Of a stretch of 64,000 nt of DNA, positions 12,987 through 23,549 are shown piece after piece. The notes below the pieces were generated by a model. That model worked only from the letters and a program-made list of their open reading frames with translations, was not told where the DNA came from and ran no database searches. Position numbers and translations under genes: made by a program. This DNA is from Yamagishiella unicocca (taxonomy: Eukaryota; Chlorophyta; Chlorophyceae; Chlamydomonadales; Volvocaceae). Position 1 is the first letter of the stretch. The number at the start of each line of letters is the position of its first letter. The stretch lies in the NCBI GenBank assembly GCA_003116995.1, contig BDSL01000078.1, positions 186,001-250,000 of the forward strand, given 5' to 3'.

Positions 12987-15900
12987 GCCGCCGCCGCCAC
13001 TGGCAGCGCCGGCAGCGAAGGGGAGCAAGGTCCGCAGGCACGCAAGCGCCTGGTGGTTCACGGAGGGAGGTATTTCAGGCCTCACTGCCCAATCCGATGG
13101 CTTGAGGGTGTAGCAGAGATTTCGGCAGGGTTGGAGGAAACTAGGGCATGGAATCGACTGCGCCGTTCCGAGGGGGTCGAGTCAAGGGCAGGGCTTTAGT
13201 TCAGTGCCGGTAGCTGGTTCGGCGCCTCTCTCTCACACACACACACACACACACCTGGTGCAGCGCCGCCCCCCCCCACACACACCTGGTGCAGCGCCGC
13301 CCCCCCCCACACACACACACCTGGTGCAGCGCCGCCCTGTGGAAGGCTGGCGGCAGCTGGTAGCCGTGGTGATGGAGCAGTGCGGCCAGTACGGGAGCCC
13401 ACCTGGGGGGGGGGGGCGTGAAAACCGTTGACACGAAAAAGACAGGATAGTGGGCCGGGATCGTGGGTCAGGGCCGGGATGGGGGGAAATGCTGGTCAGA
13501 CCTCAGTAACCACACACTGCCGTCGCGGGCAGGGAAGCGCCGAAACCACACTGGACGGTTCCCTGCCGTCGCCGTCGCCGCTGCTGCCGCGCTACCTTGC
13601 CGGCGAGGCAGCGCATTGCTCCAGGAGCCACTCCAGGGGTGGCAGCTGCCGGCGGCGCTTGGCCGGCGGCGCCGGGGTGAAGCCGTCGCTTCCGTCGTCG
13701 TCGCCGGCGCCGTCGTCATCGTCGCTATCCGGGATGATGATCAGCGCCATCGACGTCGACCTGTCGTCATCGCTGCCGCGGCTGGGACTGCGCGCGCCGT
13801 GGGTCAGCTGCCCCGGGCGCAGCTTGCCGGCGGTGTGCGCCTGCGGTGGGTCGGTGGGTCAGTGATGACGGAAGCGGTGCCGGCAGTCGGGCTTGAGGCA
13901 ACTGTTCCTGGTTTCGTCTCAACTCAATACGTACATCACCCGTACGACCCAACCCAATCATGTGGAGTGCCGTACCGTCCTATCGTCGTACTTGCCTGCT
14001 GCAGGGCGAAGAACAGCGCCGCCAGCAGCTGCAGCTGCAGCAGCGGGAGTGTGCCGACGGAGCCGTCCAGGGGATCCAGCTCCCTGAGGGACGGCGCGGT
14101 GGTGCGGGTCGGTCTCAGGGTGGGGCCGGTCCTCATCGTAAGGCCCACTACGCCCGAAAGGACAAGCGCGCATCCCCTGTTAGATGACTACAGGTACAAG
14201 CGGCTTGCACCGGTAGTCATCTACCGGTTCAAGCCATTTCTGCGGCTTGGGTTGCTTAGGGCCTGTGCTGTGGAGCACCGGATGAGACGCTTCCGCAGCG
14301 CCCACATCTCGCGACGGGCGCCACCCAGAGGACAGTGTTGCTCCGCTGCAACGCGGAGGTCGCGCGCGGTGGCTCCAACGGCCCCAACGGCCAACCCACC
14401 ACTTGGCAACGTTGCAGACCACGTCACGCACGGCCATGTCGTACAGTTCCACCAGAGCTTCGGCGCCGTCACCCCCGTCGCCCGCGTCCGGGTCTAGGCC
14501 ACCCAGCTGCAGCTGCAGCAGAGCGTAGCGGCTCGTTGTCTCCTGCGGTGCGGCGCGGGGAAGCGGGCGGGGCGGGGGAGGGCCGGGGCGGGGCGGGGCG
14601 GGGTGGGAGGAATCGCGTGTGACGACACAGGACGACGCGGGACGCGGGGAGCGTTTGGAGTGGGAGGTGCGATTCGGACTCGTGACACAGGCTGAATGAC
14701 CCGGATGGTGCATGCAGCCCTCCCCGCTTGCGGTCCCTAAGCAGAGATTCAATACCGTAGGTGTATCCGGTGCCTGCCCACAAAATCCAGGTCCTGGCTC
14801 CCTGCCGCTGCCGCTGCCGTCGACGCGCCAAGCCGTCCTGCCCCTCTCTCCGCCCTTACACCCTTAAGACCGGCCCCCCGCCCTTCCAGCCTCACCTTGA
14901 GCCCCGACGTGCGGCCATCCCCGCACCCCCGCCACACCAGCCGCAGCAGCGGCCGCACCGCGGCATGCAGCTGCGCCGGCAGGCTGCCCAGTCCGTCCAG
15001 GCCGCCCGCAGCAAGCAGCTGCACCGCCGAGGTGAAGAGGTACAGCGCCAGGCGGCCGGTGCCCCTGCGGTGGAGCCGGAAGCGGGCGGCCAGGAAGGGG
15101 GGGTATGAGAGGACCCGTGGGTCGGCTCTGAAAACTAAAACCGAACCGATTAGGAAAGGAAGCGTTTGGTACACGCGTGTAGGGTTGCTTGCTGGAAAAT
15201 TTGGTTTAGGAGAGAGAGAGGAGGAAGGGAGGGAGGCCGCGTGCCGCGGTCTGAGCGGGTGGGCGGTGGCGGCCTTTGCGGCTGGAACTGCAGCAGGCAG
15301 ACCCCTGGTTCCGTACCTCGCACCCACCTGATGCGGCCCAGCCAGAGCGCGGTGTGCTCCAGTGTTGCCTGCGTGGGGGCACCCCGGCCACGACAGGTGT
15401 TTTTCACAATGCTGGCAGAGCCCCGGATGCACAAAGGAAGTGGGTCGAGGGGCCTACCTAGCTCACAAAGCAACAGCACCGGGGGTTCCCACAAAGCCTG
15501 CCATGTGCTCGGTCCAATTCCTGATCCGTGGTAAGTCGACAGACACCGGCCGGTCATCACAGCCCCCTGCTCGCCCCCTCCCTCTGGCCCTCCACGCCGC
15601 CCCACCAGTAGATCCTGCCGCGCCGCCTCCCCCAGGTCGCCCGGCCACACCCCCAGCAGCAAGTTGAGCACGCGAAGGTAGCTCTGCGCGGGTCGGGAGG
15701 AAGAGGGAGGGGGAGCAGCACTGTGAGAAGCGGGCCGAGGGTGATGTGTCGACACACACGACACCCCCCCTCCGGCAGCAGCTCCTGCAGCACCAGGCTC
15801 CCTCCTCCTTTGAAGGATGCGGGTACTTGCGCTGCGGATGTGCCATTGCCCTCCGCCATCCTAACGCACCTCCGCCTGCCCAGCCACAGCGGCGCCGACG

Positions 15901-18525
15901 GAGTCAGACTGGGCGTGCACCGTCGCGAGCCCCTCCAGCGCCACAGAAAATGACGTCAGCAGGGCTTTGCAGTGGGTACGGCGGGTCAGACGGGGTGAGG
16001 GAGGTGCAGGAAGGCGGAGTGGGAGGGTTTAGGCCCGGCAGGTGACGAATCAAGGACGAGTGGAGAGCAGACACGGGAGTACCGTCCTTCGACTGTTCGA
16101 GGCACAGTAAGGGGTAGTACCCAAGGAACCAATCGCACCGAAGCCCCTCCACGCATCCTGACTACAACCTCTACCCTCACCCCGGGCCCCATCCCTCAAT
16201 GGTGCGTTTCCTCTCATAGACCCCATCCCTCAATGTGGGTTTCCTCTCACAAAACCTGCCCCTGAATGGTGGGTTTCCTCTCATAAAACCTATCTCCGAA
16301 ACCAGATCCAGTCCACATCCCAGCCCCGACCCAACCTGCTCACTCACTATTCGCGACTTGTGGCTGCAGCAGGCGGGTGTACTCGGGCGTCGGCAGCAGC
16401 TGACGCAGGACTAGGGCCAGGTAGTCTGCGCCCAGTGGCGACTGCAGCAGGCCGGGATCCTGGGGGCGCAGCCGGGGTGGCCGCGGCGGCGGGAGGTTGG
16501 CACCGTCTGGGCGCCAGTGTTGGGCTTCGCTGCTGCAGCGCAGGTGGTCTTTCAAAAATGATCGTCATGTACGACAGCTGCCACGTAATGTGACGCGCCT
16601 GGTCGTTTGCAGTGATTAACCGACGAAGAGACGGGCGGATGGCCAATGCCAGCGGCAGCCAGCTGGACTGATTTGGAACGCTGCCTCTCAGCACCCTGTC
16701 CCATGTGCCGTGTCACCGCTGGCCCCTGCTGTCCCCACCCCGCCCTGCCCCCCCCCCCTCGTCGCCATGCGTCAACTATCCTGTCCCGTCGCGTAAAACG
16801 GTTTTTACAACCCCCTCGTCGTACCCCACCCCACCCCCCGCCCCCTCGTGATCACCCCCCACCTCCACCATCTTGGCAACGTGGTGCCACAGCCGCCACA
16901 CCCACAGCTGCAGGTTGCCCCGTCGGCCTACAGGGGGAGCCGGGAGCGGCCACGTGGCGCGGAGGACATCATGTGCGTCCCGCTGACAGCAGCAGCGGTC
17001 CCCAGGGCGGGGTTACAATAAAAGAACCGGTAACTCGGCCGGGGAAATGTAGTGGGTGCGCTGACGGCCCCAGGGCGTGGGGGGGGGGTGCGCTGACGGC
17101 CAACGAGTCGCAGAGCGAGGGGCGGATCGAGGGATGGACCCATGTGAGATCCATCCCAGCCGCGGCCGCGACAAAGCGCCGAGGGCAACAACCCCGTCAA
17201 GCGTTTAGAGGGCCTGGGTTACTCGACACGGTCGTGGTTTTTTTGTGTGTTGTCGTACCTGAGCGCTGGGGGTCATCCGCAGCAACCACCAGTCGCCGCA
17301 GCAGCCGGCCCGCGTCGCTGGGCTTGCCGGCGGAGGAGGGGGCGCCGCCGCGTGATCCAGCCCCTCTGGATCTGGATCTGCCAGCGCCCCCGCCTCCCCC
17401 CCACAGCAGCTCCCGCTCCGCGTAATCGATGAAGATGCGCAGCAGGCGGGGCCAGGTGCTCACTGCGGCAGGGGGCATGAGTGCAGGAGCTCTCGAAGTT
17501 AGCGTTGATGTGAAAGGCAGTAACAAATCTGGTCAAAACTATCTCCGTGGGCGTGCGCATGTCGTTCCGAGTATGGTGATATACCGGCAATGGAGGTCAT
17601 AAACACCAAAGCCCCTGGCCCCGACCCCTGCTCTGGGCCTGGCCCCGACCCTTGCCCTTGCCCTGGGCCTGGGCGCTGGCCCGGGCCTGGGCCTAAGCCT
17701 GGCCCTGGCCCTGCAGCCAGCGGCTAGAGGCCCCAGATGGATCTGTCAGGGACACCACACCACACCGTACCTTTCTTGGCCTGCTCGTCAGGCCAAAGCC
17801 TGGCCGTCTCGAAATCCAACAGTTGGAGCGCCTGAGGGCCGGGGAGGGGCTTGGTGGACACGTGCGCTGGTGAGGACTGTTTGCTCCGACTTCAGCCCCC
17901 GGGTGCACCCTGGTCAAACAGGCGCGCCGATGTGCGTGTGCTCGTACAGTGGTGGTGGTTGTGATGGTCGTACATAGGGGAGTGAGGAGGTGGGTCGGGA
18001 ACAGGAGGCCGCCACTGTCGGGTACCAGAGCCGGTTGTGGACCTCACCCGACCCTCTCAGCGAGCCCGCCACCAATGAAAACACACGGCTTCAAAGCACG
18101 CTCCAGGGCACGCTCCATGTACCCGCGCCCAAAGGGGATCGCCACCAGTCCCCACCGCTCGCATACTCTCGGTCCTTCCCTTTTCATCCCTTAACCTTCA
18201 CCTCCTCACCTGCTGGCCGTCCAGCAACGCCGACAGCAGCTTGGCACCTTCCTGCGGTACGATGACCCAACGGGAAATAGCGGCTTCAAGCGGGGGGATT
18301 GGCAAGTAGTGGAACATTATAGGTAGAAACGTTCATAAAGCAATCATACAGCCTCGGGTTGGGCATTTAGAGGAGGCTGCCGCTGACCATTCGTCAGCCA
18401 GTCCGTTCATATGGTCATGACCTCAGCCAATGTAGGTTGGCATCCCGATTCACCTTACGGACTGTGACCTTGTCACTCTCCAATTTACTCTTGACATCGC
18501 TGAGCTTCGCCTCGATTGCGGACAT
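1..18525 (-). CDS. ATM: ATM/TEL1 PI3K-like checkpoint kinase, N-terminal and FAT part (3' end outside window)
   Basis: DNA-damage and telomere checkpoint kinase of the PIKK family, acting in the nucleus. Exons: 18525-18454, 18251-18210, 17831-17771, 17462-17259, 16927-16856, 16548-16348, 15964-15870, 15683-15606, 15368-15328, 15064-14896, 14542-14403, 14083-13996, 13840-13596, 13402-13321, 13049-11379, 11101-10883, 10746-10459, 9894-8889, 8576-8284, 8098-7943, 7608-7345, 7078-6918, 6460-6331, 5967-5684, 5485-4912, 4721-4588, 4413-4211, 4025-3646, 3459-3343, 2940-2722, 2470-2096, 1827-1600, 873-1; about 3055 codons, all phases closing. The start gives a TAN-like motif (KLSDVKSKLESDKVTVRK, then EGAKLLSALLDGQQ) like plant ATM. 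The FAT region matches ATM: ERLWRVPPP, FPTLLQDL, GLEIDYLAVAR, DDPDALYAL, RLFEREKQWPEALAGHDLA, LQYELAWRLGGW, LHEALYRSLAAL. The middle is HEAT-like with long Ala/Gly runs, an acidic patch and a PPAKRRR basic motif (exon 13). The kinase domain should lie left of position 1. Family certain; some exon ends less so. Confidence 0.88.
262..306 (-). repeat. CAG/CAA run encoding about 15 Gln inside the ATM FAT domain
   Basis: Fifteen in-frame CAG/CAA codons on the minus strand follow the AWRLGGWEP motif. They lie in a loop between FAT helices that is short in other ATM proteins I can recall. Confidence 0.9.
1146..1260. repeat. CCCGA pentanucleotide satellite in an ATM intron
   Basis: More than 20 tandem copies of cccga with a few ccgat variants, inside the intron at 874-1599. 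Because there are no stops it produces long false reading frames on both strands. Confidence 0.95.
1543..1600. repeat. CA/GT microsatellite abutting an ATM 5' splice site
   Basis: On the minus strand the exon 1827-1600 ends in GTGCAG and the intron starts directly with a GT repeat, so many overlapping GT donors are available. Confidence 0.9.
2515..2573 (+). mobile_element. Intronic dispersed element, type B
   Basis: G-run followed by TTTTATAAGAGAACCCGCG and a tail ending ACGGCCGACAAACC. Near-identical copies are at 22036, 29165 (reverse), 32548 and 44940. It lies in an ATM intron (2471-2721). Confidence 0.75.
6215..6270 (+). mobile_element. Intronic dispersed element, type C
   Basis: G-run then TTACAATAATAGAACCGGTA and a tail GACTGGGGAAATGTAG. 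Other copies are at 17005, 30157 and 32350 (reverse). It lies in the ATM intron 5968-6330. Confidence 0.75.
6513..6572. repeat. GGGT tetranucleotide repeat in an ATM intron
   Basis: About 14 copies of gggt/ggcg in the intron 6461-6917. On the minus strand this is a C-rich tract about 50 nt upstream of the 3' splice site at 6460. Confidence 0.9.
6845..6926 (-). mobile_element. Intronic element, type A, flanked by 14-bp direct repeats that include a splice donor
   Basis: The element at 6859-6912 reads, on the minus strand, G-run, TTCGAGGAAGACCCGTGGAT, GCGAG, then AAACCGTTTAGAACAGACGT. The 14-bp sequence cccaccggttgctc stands at 6845-6858 and again at 6913-6926. The second copy spans the exon/intron joint at 6918/6917, so the 5' splice site is duplicated downstream of the element. 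Confidence 0.8.
7725..7772 (+). mobile_element. Intronic type A element, partial and tandemly repeated
   Basis: Two successive GGGGTT..AGGAAGACCCG units separated by GTAGGGTGGGG, in the ATM intron 7609-7942. Confidence 0.6.
8652..8775. repeat. 21-bp minisatellite in an ATM intron
   Basis: About six units of caataccaatagaatatatg with variants. The array is AT-rich against its GC-rich surroundings and lies within the intron 8577-8888. Confidence 0.9.
10052..10413. repeat. 18-bp minisatellite inside a stop-free ATM intron
   Basis: About 20 units of cccaagatgaaccgctcc, some with cttc for ctcc and one unit a base short near 10290. It lies within the intron 9895-10458 and encodes ILGERF / SGSSWG repeats if translated on the minus strand. 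Confidence 0.95.
13230..13337. repeat. Tandem copies of an ATM exon end plus its splice donor
   Basis: On the minus strand, GGCGGCGCTGCACCAG followed by a GTGTGTG donor occurs at the real exon end (13321) and twice more in the intron, at about 13285 and 13254, with GT runs between. Confidence 0.9.
15093..15150 (+). mobile_element. Intronic element, type A variant
   Basis: G-run, then TATGAGAGGACCCGTGGGTC followed by an A-rich ACCGAACCGATTAGG tail. It lies in the ATM intron 15065-15327. Confidence 0.5.
16195..16297. repeat. About 30-bp imperfect direct repeats in an ATM intron
   Basis: Three units of cctcaatggtgggtttcctc with variants, in the intron 15965-16347. Confidence 0.8.
16768..16825 (-). 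mobile_element. Intronic element, type E
   Basis: On the minus strand GGGGGTTGTAAAAACCGTTT then ACGCGACGGGACAGGATAGT. A second copy is at 6785-6835, and a fragment (GACAGGATAGT) is at 13441. It lies in the ATM intron 16549-16855. Confidence 0.65.
17005..17057 (+). mobile_element. Intronic element, type C
   Basis: GGGGTTACAATAAAAGAACC core and GGGGAAATGTAG tail in the ATM intron 16928-17258. It is flanked by imperfect copies of cggtccccagggcggggt and cggccccagggcgtgggg, a possible target duplication. Confidence 0.7.
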
Positions 18526-18912
18526 CTCGGCGCCTCCCGAGCTGCGGGCCGCAAGCGGCAGCTCAAAACGATCGCCTTATATGCTACACGGAGACATCAC
18601 GTCGATGACGCAAGGTTGATTTGGGTTTCCGTCTTGCTGACAAAAGTGGCGCGTAAAATCTTGCGATCGCTGACATTGAAGCCAAGGCGTCTACGCGATT
18701 GCGGCAACCCAAGATCCATTGTAGGCGTATCGTGTCATTGTGTCTGCTGTGCCGATGCGAGCAGGATGGCGTAGAATCGCGTTACTGTCGCGTCCCACCG
18801 GAAGTACGTCCTGATGGAGTTCCAAGCAAGAAATAACAAACTCTGGAGAACAATTCAGTCATTTGTGTGTGTATGGGGGCATGCCGCTGCAAGCTTTCAC
18901 GGCTTCACAGGG

Positions 18913-19206
18913 TCAGCCTGTTCGGGCCGAAATAGTGGTGGGTCTGGAGTCCAGACGGTATCCTGCCGGGATTCTCCGATTGACTTGGTGTCTGAGAGAA
19001 CCGTTTACAAGCGCACGCTTGGGCTGACCCGACGGGTCCGTCCAGCGGCGTCCAGGATCAGTGCCTGGTACCACCCGGTAGCACGTATGGTCGCCTGGCC
19101 CTCCTTCACGATACATGTACACGACGTGCATGCCCGCCTCATAAAGTTCGATTCCTTGCAGGACTACTACCCACGCCAAAAAGGCGACCCCGTGGGAATG
19201 CGTCAT
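18913..19206 (-). other. Unassigned open reading frame of 97 codons
   Basis: ATG at 19206. The product has a protein-like mix, with LYEAGMHVVYMYREGG and DHTCYRVVPGTDPGRRW, and no low complexity. It could be an exon of a lineage-specific gene, a gene relic or chance. No splice partner was found, and the plus strand is also open over this stretch. Confidence 0.25.
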
Positions 19207-20464
19207 CTAGCAAGGCGTGTGACTCCGCTCACGGCAGCAACGCAAGTGCCATACCAACCCTCCTCGTCCATGTCCACCACCAAGCCTCAGTGCCTGTGGC
19301 CATCTACTTCCATCGCTCAGATCGTCGCTCCCCAGCTATCATTACCCGTAGGCAGCAATCGGGGCACTGATTTTGTTTTGCAAGTGAGTAAGATACTCAG
19401 TCCCTAAGCCATTACCAGTAGTTCAATTAACAACGGGAAACTGTCGAGCCGCAGGGAGCTGCTGCCACAAGCCACAGCGATAGGATGGCGCAACGAGCTG
19501 CTATCGCTGTTGTTTGCTGCTGCCTCCGCGCACACGAGGCGCATACACTTCGCGGCATGTTTACCACAAATGGAGTTGGAGCCACTTATGAGGGTGGGGG
19601 CGTTGCATGCAGTTGTTGGCTACGGCGGTGTCGTGGCAGGCAGGCCCCTCTGACCTCCAGCTGGCGGGCAGAGCAACAGCGGCCATGCCAGCCATGGGCG
19701 CTTCAGGATGCGGGCTGATGTGGGCCAGGTGGTGGCGCCAAAGCGCCTCACATCAGTCGCACCGGCGCTACCCGCTGCTGCTTCTGGAGAGGCGCAGCAG
19801 GAGGCTCACCACCAGGAGCATCACCACCGTCTCCGGCTCTCCGCAGTCGCGACAACGCCGCAGTCGCAGCTGTTTCCGGCCGTCCGGGGCGCCCGGGCTG
19901 CTGGTAGGTGCTGCTCTGCGTAGGCGGCATCGCCGCCACTAGTGATGCTGGTGGTAGTGGTATTGGTGGCGGCGTGTGGTGGTGGTGGTGGGTGTGGTGG
20001 TGATGGGTCCTGTGGCGGCTGCCTGCCCGTCAGCGGCCGAGGAGGGGCTCGTAATCGCCGGTCTCGCTCTTGCACGAGGAGATGCCAGGGTGTGATGTTG
20101 GGGGCCAGGTGGAAGCTTCTGTAGCGACATGGCTGAAGCTGCCACACAGGGAATCCGCTGGGAGCGGTCGCCCGGAGGGTCGGATGGAAGTTTGCCTCTT
20201 CGCCATGTGGGTCTGAAGGGGGCTGGGAGGGCGGCGATGAAAGAGGAGTCGCGGTCACGGGGGCCTCGTCGTGAGAGTGCGGTGTAGAAGCTGATTGCGA
20301 TAGATCACTTGCAAAGCTTTGTATGGTAAAGAATTGAAAATCACGCGTGTGGGATCACCATTGGAATCGCTGCTGCGCGACATGGGTTTATGACTGTTCT
20401 GTGGCACTGACGTGTGGTTGCAGAGGACTGCCACAACGCACGCTCGCTCGCCAGGACCTTGCGC

Positions 20465-20469
20465 TTACA
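20465..20469 (-). terminator. TGTAA polyadenylation motif of SDHAF1
   Basis: The green-algal poly(A) motif TGTAA stands on the minus strand about 110 nt after the SDHAF1 stop codon. Confidence 0.5.
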
Positions 20470-20577
20470 AACGTATCTTGCAGACGCCAAATCTCTACTT
20501 TCGCCATCATGCTCAACGCATCGAGGTCGTTGCTCCCGGGGCAATCAGCGATGATTTTTAACTATTCGCCTCACCTT

Positions 20578-20826
20578 TCAGCGCCACGTAACACCTTGAG
20601 CTTCGTTTGCCATGAACATTTCCATTAGTTTCCTTCCGCGACGTATCAGGTGTTCGACACGTTGAATCTCCCTGGGGCTGACGTCTCGATATCGTTCGAA
20701 CTCGCCGCGTGCGAAAGCAGCCAGTCCAGGACGAGCTTCCTCAGGTTTTAAGTTGATGGCACGCAGACACGCACGGTATAGGCTCAGCGCTTGCTTCTGC
20801 AAGCCCGTAAGGCGACGAACCGTCAT
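20578..20826 (-). CDS. SDHAF1: Succinate dehydrogenase assembly factor 1 (LYR-motif protein)
   Basis: Mitochondrial matrix chaperone for maturing the iron-sulfur subunit of complex II. The 82-residue product starts MTVRRLTGLQKQALSLYRAC, so the LYR tripeptide sits near residues 15-17, as in SDHAF1. It goes on with a conserved FARGEFERYRDVSPRE stretch and the HLIRRGRKLMEMF helix; the family is typically about 80-115 residues. The frame is open upstream to 20871 with no earlier ATG, so 20826 is the natural start, giving a very short or no presequence. It is single-exon, unlike all its neighbours. Other LYR proteins (LYRM type) are possible, but the C-terminal half fits SDHAF1 best. Confidence 0.82.
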   Translation of the reverse strand: MTVRRLTGLQKQALSLYRACLRAINLKPEEARPGLAAFARGEFERYRDVSPREIQRVEHLIRRGRKLMEMFMANEAQGVTWR

Positions 20827-20846
20827 CGCACGCTCTGTGGACAAGG

Positions 20847-21137
20847 TCAACTGCTCAGTGAAGCGAACCACTTGCTCATGTACGTTTCGTAAGAACTATA
20901 TGGTTGGGATTGATGAGAGTTCCAGCAAAAATTCCATTGTCGGGTCACGGGGATTACGTCTACGACTTGCTGTACAATTAATGCGTCGGCACGGCATTTG
21001 GATCCGCCCTCAAGCCTAACCGTGGCCATAAACGCTTCGATTACTAGACGAGGCACCCAGCGTATCTTCGCATATTCTCCACGTGGAGGCTTCACAGCGC
21101 CAGAACGCGCACCAAGGTCCACAAACACAATTTGCAA
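20847..21137 (-). other. Open frame just upstream of SDHAF1, unassigned
   Basis: About 90 codons with protein-like composition (VFVDLGARSGAVKPPRGEYA, IRWVPRLVIEAFMATVRLEG), ending 20 nt before the SDHAF1 start in another frame. A stop lies just upstream. It could be a 5' leader frame, an exon of an unseen gene or a relic. Confidence 0.25.
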
Positions 21138-21395
21138 GCTCGCCCAGCAATGTGTACCGCGAGGTCAAAATCGCGGCCACCAAAACCACTACATGTCCCG
21201 CGTCCCTGTCCCAACCTCTCCTGCCACGCCGCAAACGTCCGCCCCGCATCACACCGACACAACACCTCCCCTTCCCTAACCTCGCCAACCTCGCCCAGAC
21301 GGCCTCGCACACCAAAGGCGGCTTGACGCCATTTGCATCGATCCTGCTCCTCCTCCTCCTGCTCCTAAAAACCGCTCATGCGCCGCACACGCTGC

Positions 21396-23514
21396 TTAGC
21401 GCACGCCCGCCGCGGTGGTGGCCGCGCGCAGGTCGTTGCGGAAGGCCGCCGCATCGATGGCCGCCCCCGGCCTGCTTCCCTGGGAGGAGTACCTGGCTAA
21501 GAGCGCCGCGATGCCGTCGTCTGGCAGCATGGATCCCACCTGGCGCAGCACCAGTTTGAAATCTGCGGGTGCCGAGGTCCAGAGGCACGGGGAAGCGAGC
21601 GAGGGATTCGTGCAGGGCGAAAATCCCAGATGCAGCGCTGCAGCGGTGCGATGCCAGTGCGCATGAGTACTGTATCAGTGGAAAGAGATGTAGCGCCCTT
21701 AATTGTCGTCGGCAGGGTTAGAGGCCGGCATCAGCAAAAGGCATCAGCAAAAGGAGCAGCAAGGCGAGGTCCTCGCCTTCCCTCGCCGTATCTACCCCGC
21801 ACCCGCACCCACTGCCCCGCTCCCTACCCGCCCCAACCCCGCCCCCTTTAAAACCCACCTTCCGCCGGCATCAGCGATTGGTTGTTCTCCAGCATCACCA
21901 GCTTGCGCTCCAGCAGGCTCAGCGCGCCCTGTCGCAACGACAGCTCCGAAACCAGGCCCTCCAGGAACAGGCCCGAATCCTCGGCGGCCGAGCTGTGGCG
22001 GGGCGTGGCGGTACGCGGAAGCGAGCAGGCGGGCGGGGGGTTTGATAAGAGAATCCGCGAATCCACTGCCAATAAAACTAGGGCGGGTGGGGGGCGACAT
22101 CAGTGAGCAGCTTCACCAGTGGACGTTCCGTCGCTCCTCCGTCGCTGGTTAGGCGGTCCAGAAGCCTCCGGCCGGAGCCCCCCGGCCGCACTTCCCGTAC
22201 CGGGCTCGATGCGACACCTCCTTCCCTTCCCTTCAGATCTCTACCGGCATCCCAAGCTATAACATCCTGACACCTGTTGCGTTGACTGTGTCTGCGGCGG
22301 CGTCACGCAGCTTACGGGGATACACGCGGGCCACCCCCCCCATTACGCCCTTCCCCCCCCACCATCACCCCGAGCCGCCGTGCGCACCTGGCTGGCGGCA
22401 GCTGCGCCACAGCCGAACCCCCCACGAAGGTCCAGAAGTTGTCGGACTGCTCGCCCTTCGGCAGGAAGCCCTTTTGGACGCCCTGCGCAGTTGGGCGACA
22501 GGACGGACCGGAGCTTCAGGGCTCCATGGCTCTAGGAAGCAGCGTAGTACTGGCCGCCATGCTGCAGCTTCTATTGTGCGTCCTTCCACACCCAAGTCGA
22601 CATCTTACACGCGGGCCCCTCCCAACCTGATCAGGCCGCAACCTTGTAACACCCGTTAGGGTATCAGCAACCCCTCCACCTGCCCAGCCAGCCAGTCAGC
22701 CACCGCCGCTCCCCCGCCTTCCACGGGAACGGGTATTCACCCTCCCTCCCTTCACCTGGTACATCTGCTCCCTCCCCTCACCTGGTACATCTGCTCCCTC
22801 CCCTCACCTGGTACATTTGCTCCAGCGCCAGCTTGAGGCCATTAACCATGGCCGCCTTGGCCGACACCTCCAGCTCAATGCCGTAGTCGTTGGGGTAGCG
22901 AGCCGCCTCCAGGCACAGCGGCTTCTGTGTGGCGCAGTGAACCAACAGCACGGGCGCGCCCACAGCCACCTGCATGACACCACACCGCACCGGACCACAA
23001 ACACAGACACAAACATGAACACAGGGTTGTCCTTTGCCCCAAATCACTTGCCCCAAACCACCAGGCCGGTGTCCTCACACCTCCACACGGACTGTCACCA
23101 TCTGCCGAAGCCGCACCCAACCCCAGACCGCCCTCACACTGCGCCGCCGCTTGCTGCCCCCATGACGCCCCCCCGGGTCCAAAGCCCCCGCTGGGCCCCC
23201 CCCCCGGCCCTGCCGCCCCGGCTGTGGTTCTGTCGCACCTCCACTCCCTCCGACGCCGCCCTCATGTTGATGTCCGGTGTCACCACCATCCAGGCGCAGT
23301 CGAATGAGTCCGTCCGCGCCGTGAAGCCCACCAGCTGCTGGCGGGTGTAGCGCGAGGCGTGGGTGGTGGAGACGGGCTTGGAGAAGAGGCACATAGGGCG
23401 GGGGCCGCCGCCGGCGTCCACCGGGTCGCCCCAGGCACCGGGGTGCAGCGCGAGGCGGACCTGCGGCCGCAAGAGGAGGGGTGTGAGGGGTGGGAAGTGG
23501 GGAGGGCAGGCTGG

Positions 23515-23549
<35 letters not shown>

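Larger units (their letters stand above)
18526..20577. other. Spacer between ATM start and SDHAF1 end, no recognised gene
   Basis: AT-richer than the flanking exons. It should hold the ATM promoter and 5' UTR next to 18525. Reading frames exist at 18814-19407 (plus) and 18913-19206 (minus), and 19600-20260 is repetitive GC-rich sequence. None matches a family I know. Confidence 0.5.

Noticed and set aside
1..18525. First read as a nucleoporin (Nup205/188) or exportin because of the alpha-helical repeats
   Set aside because: The N-terminal TAN-like motif and several FAT motifs match ATM in order and spacing.
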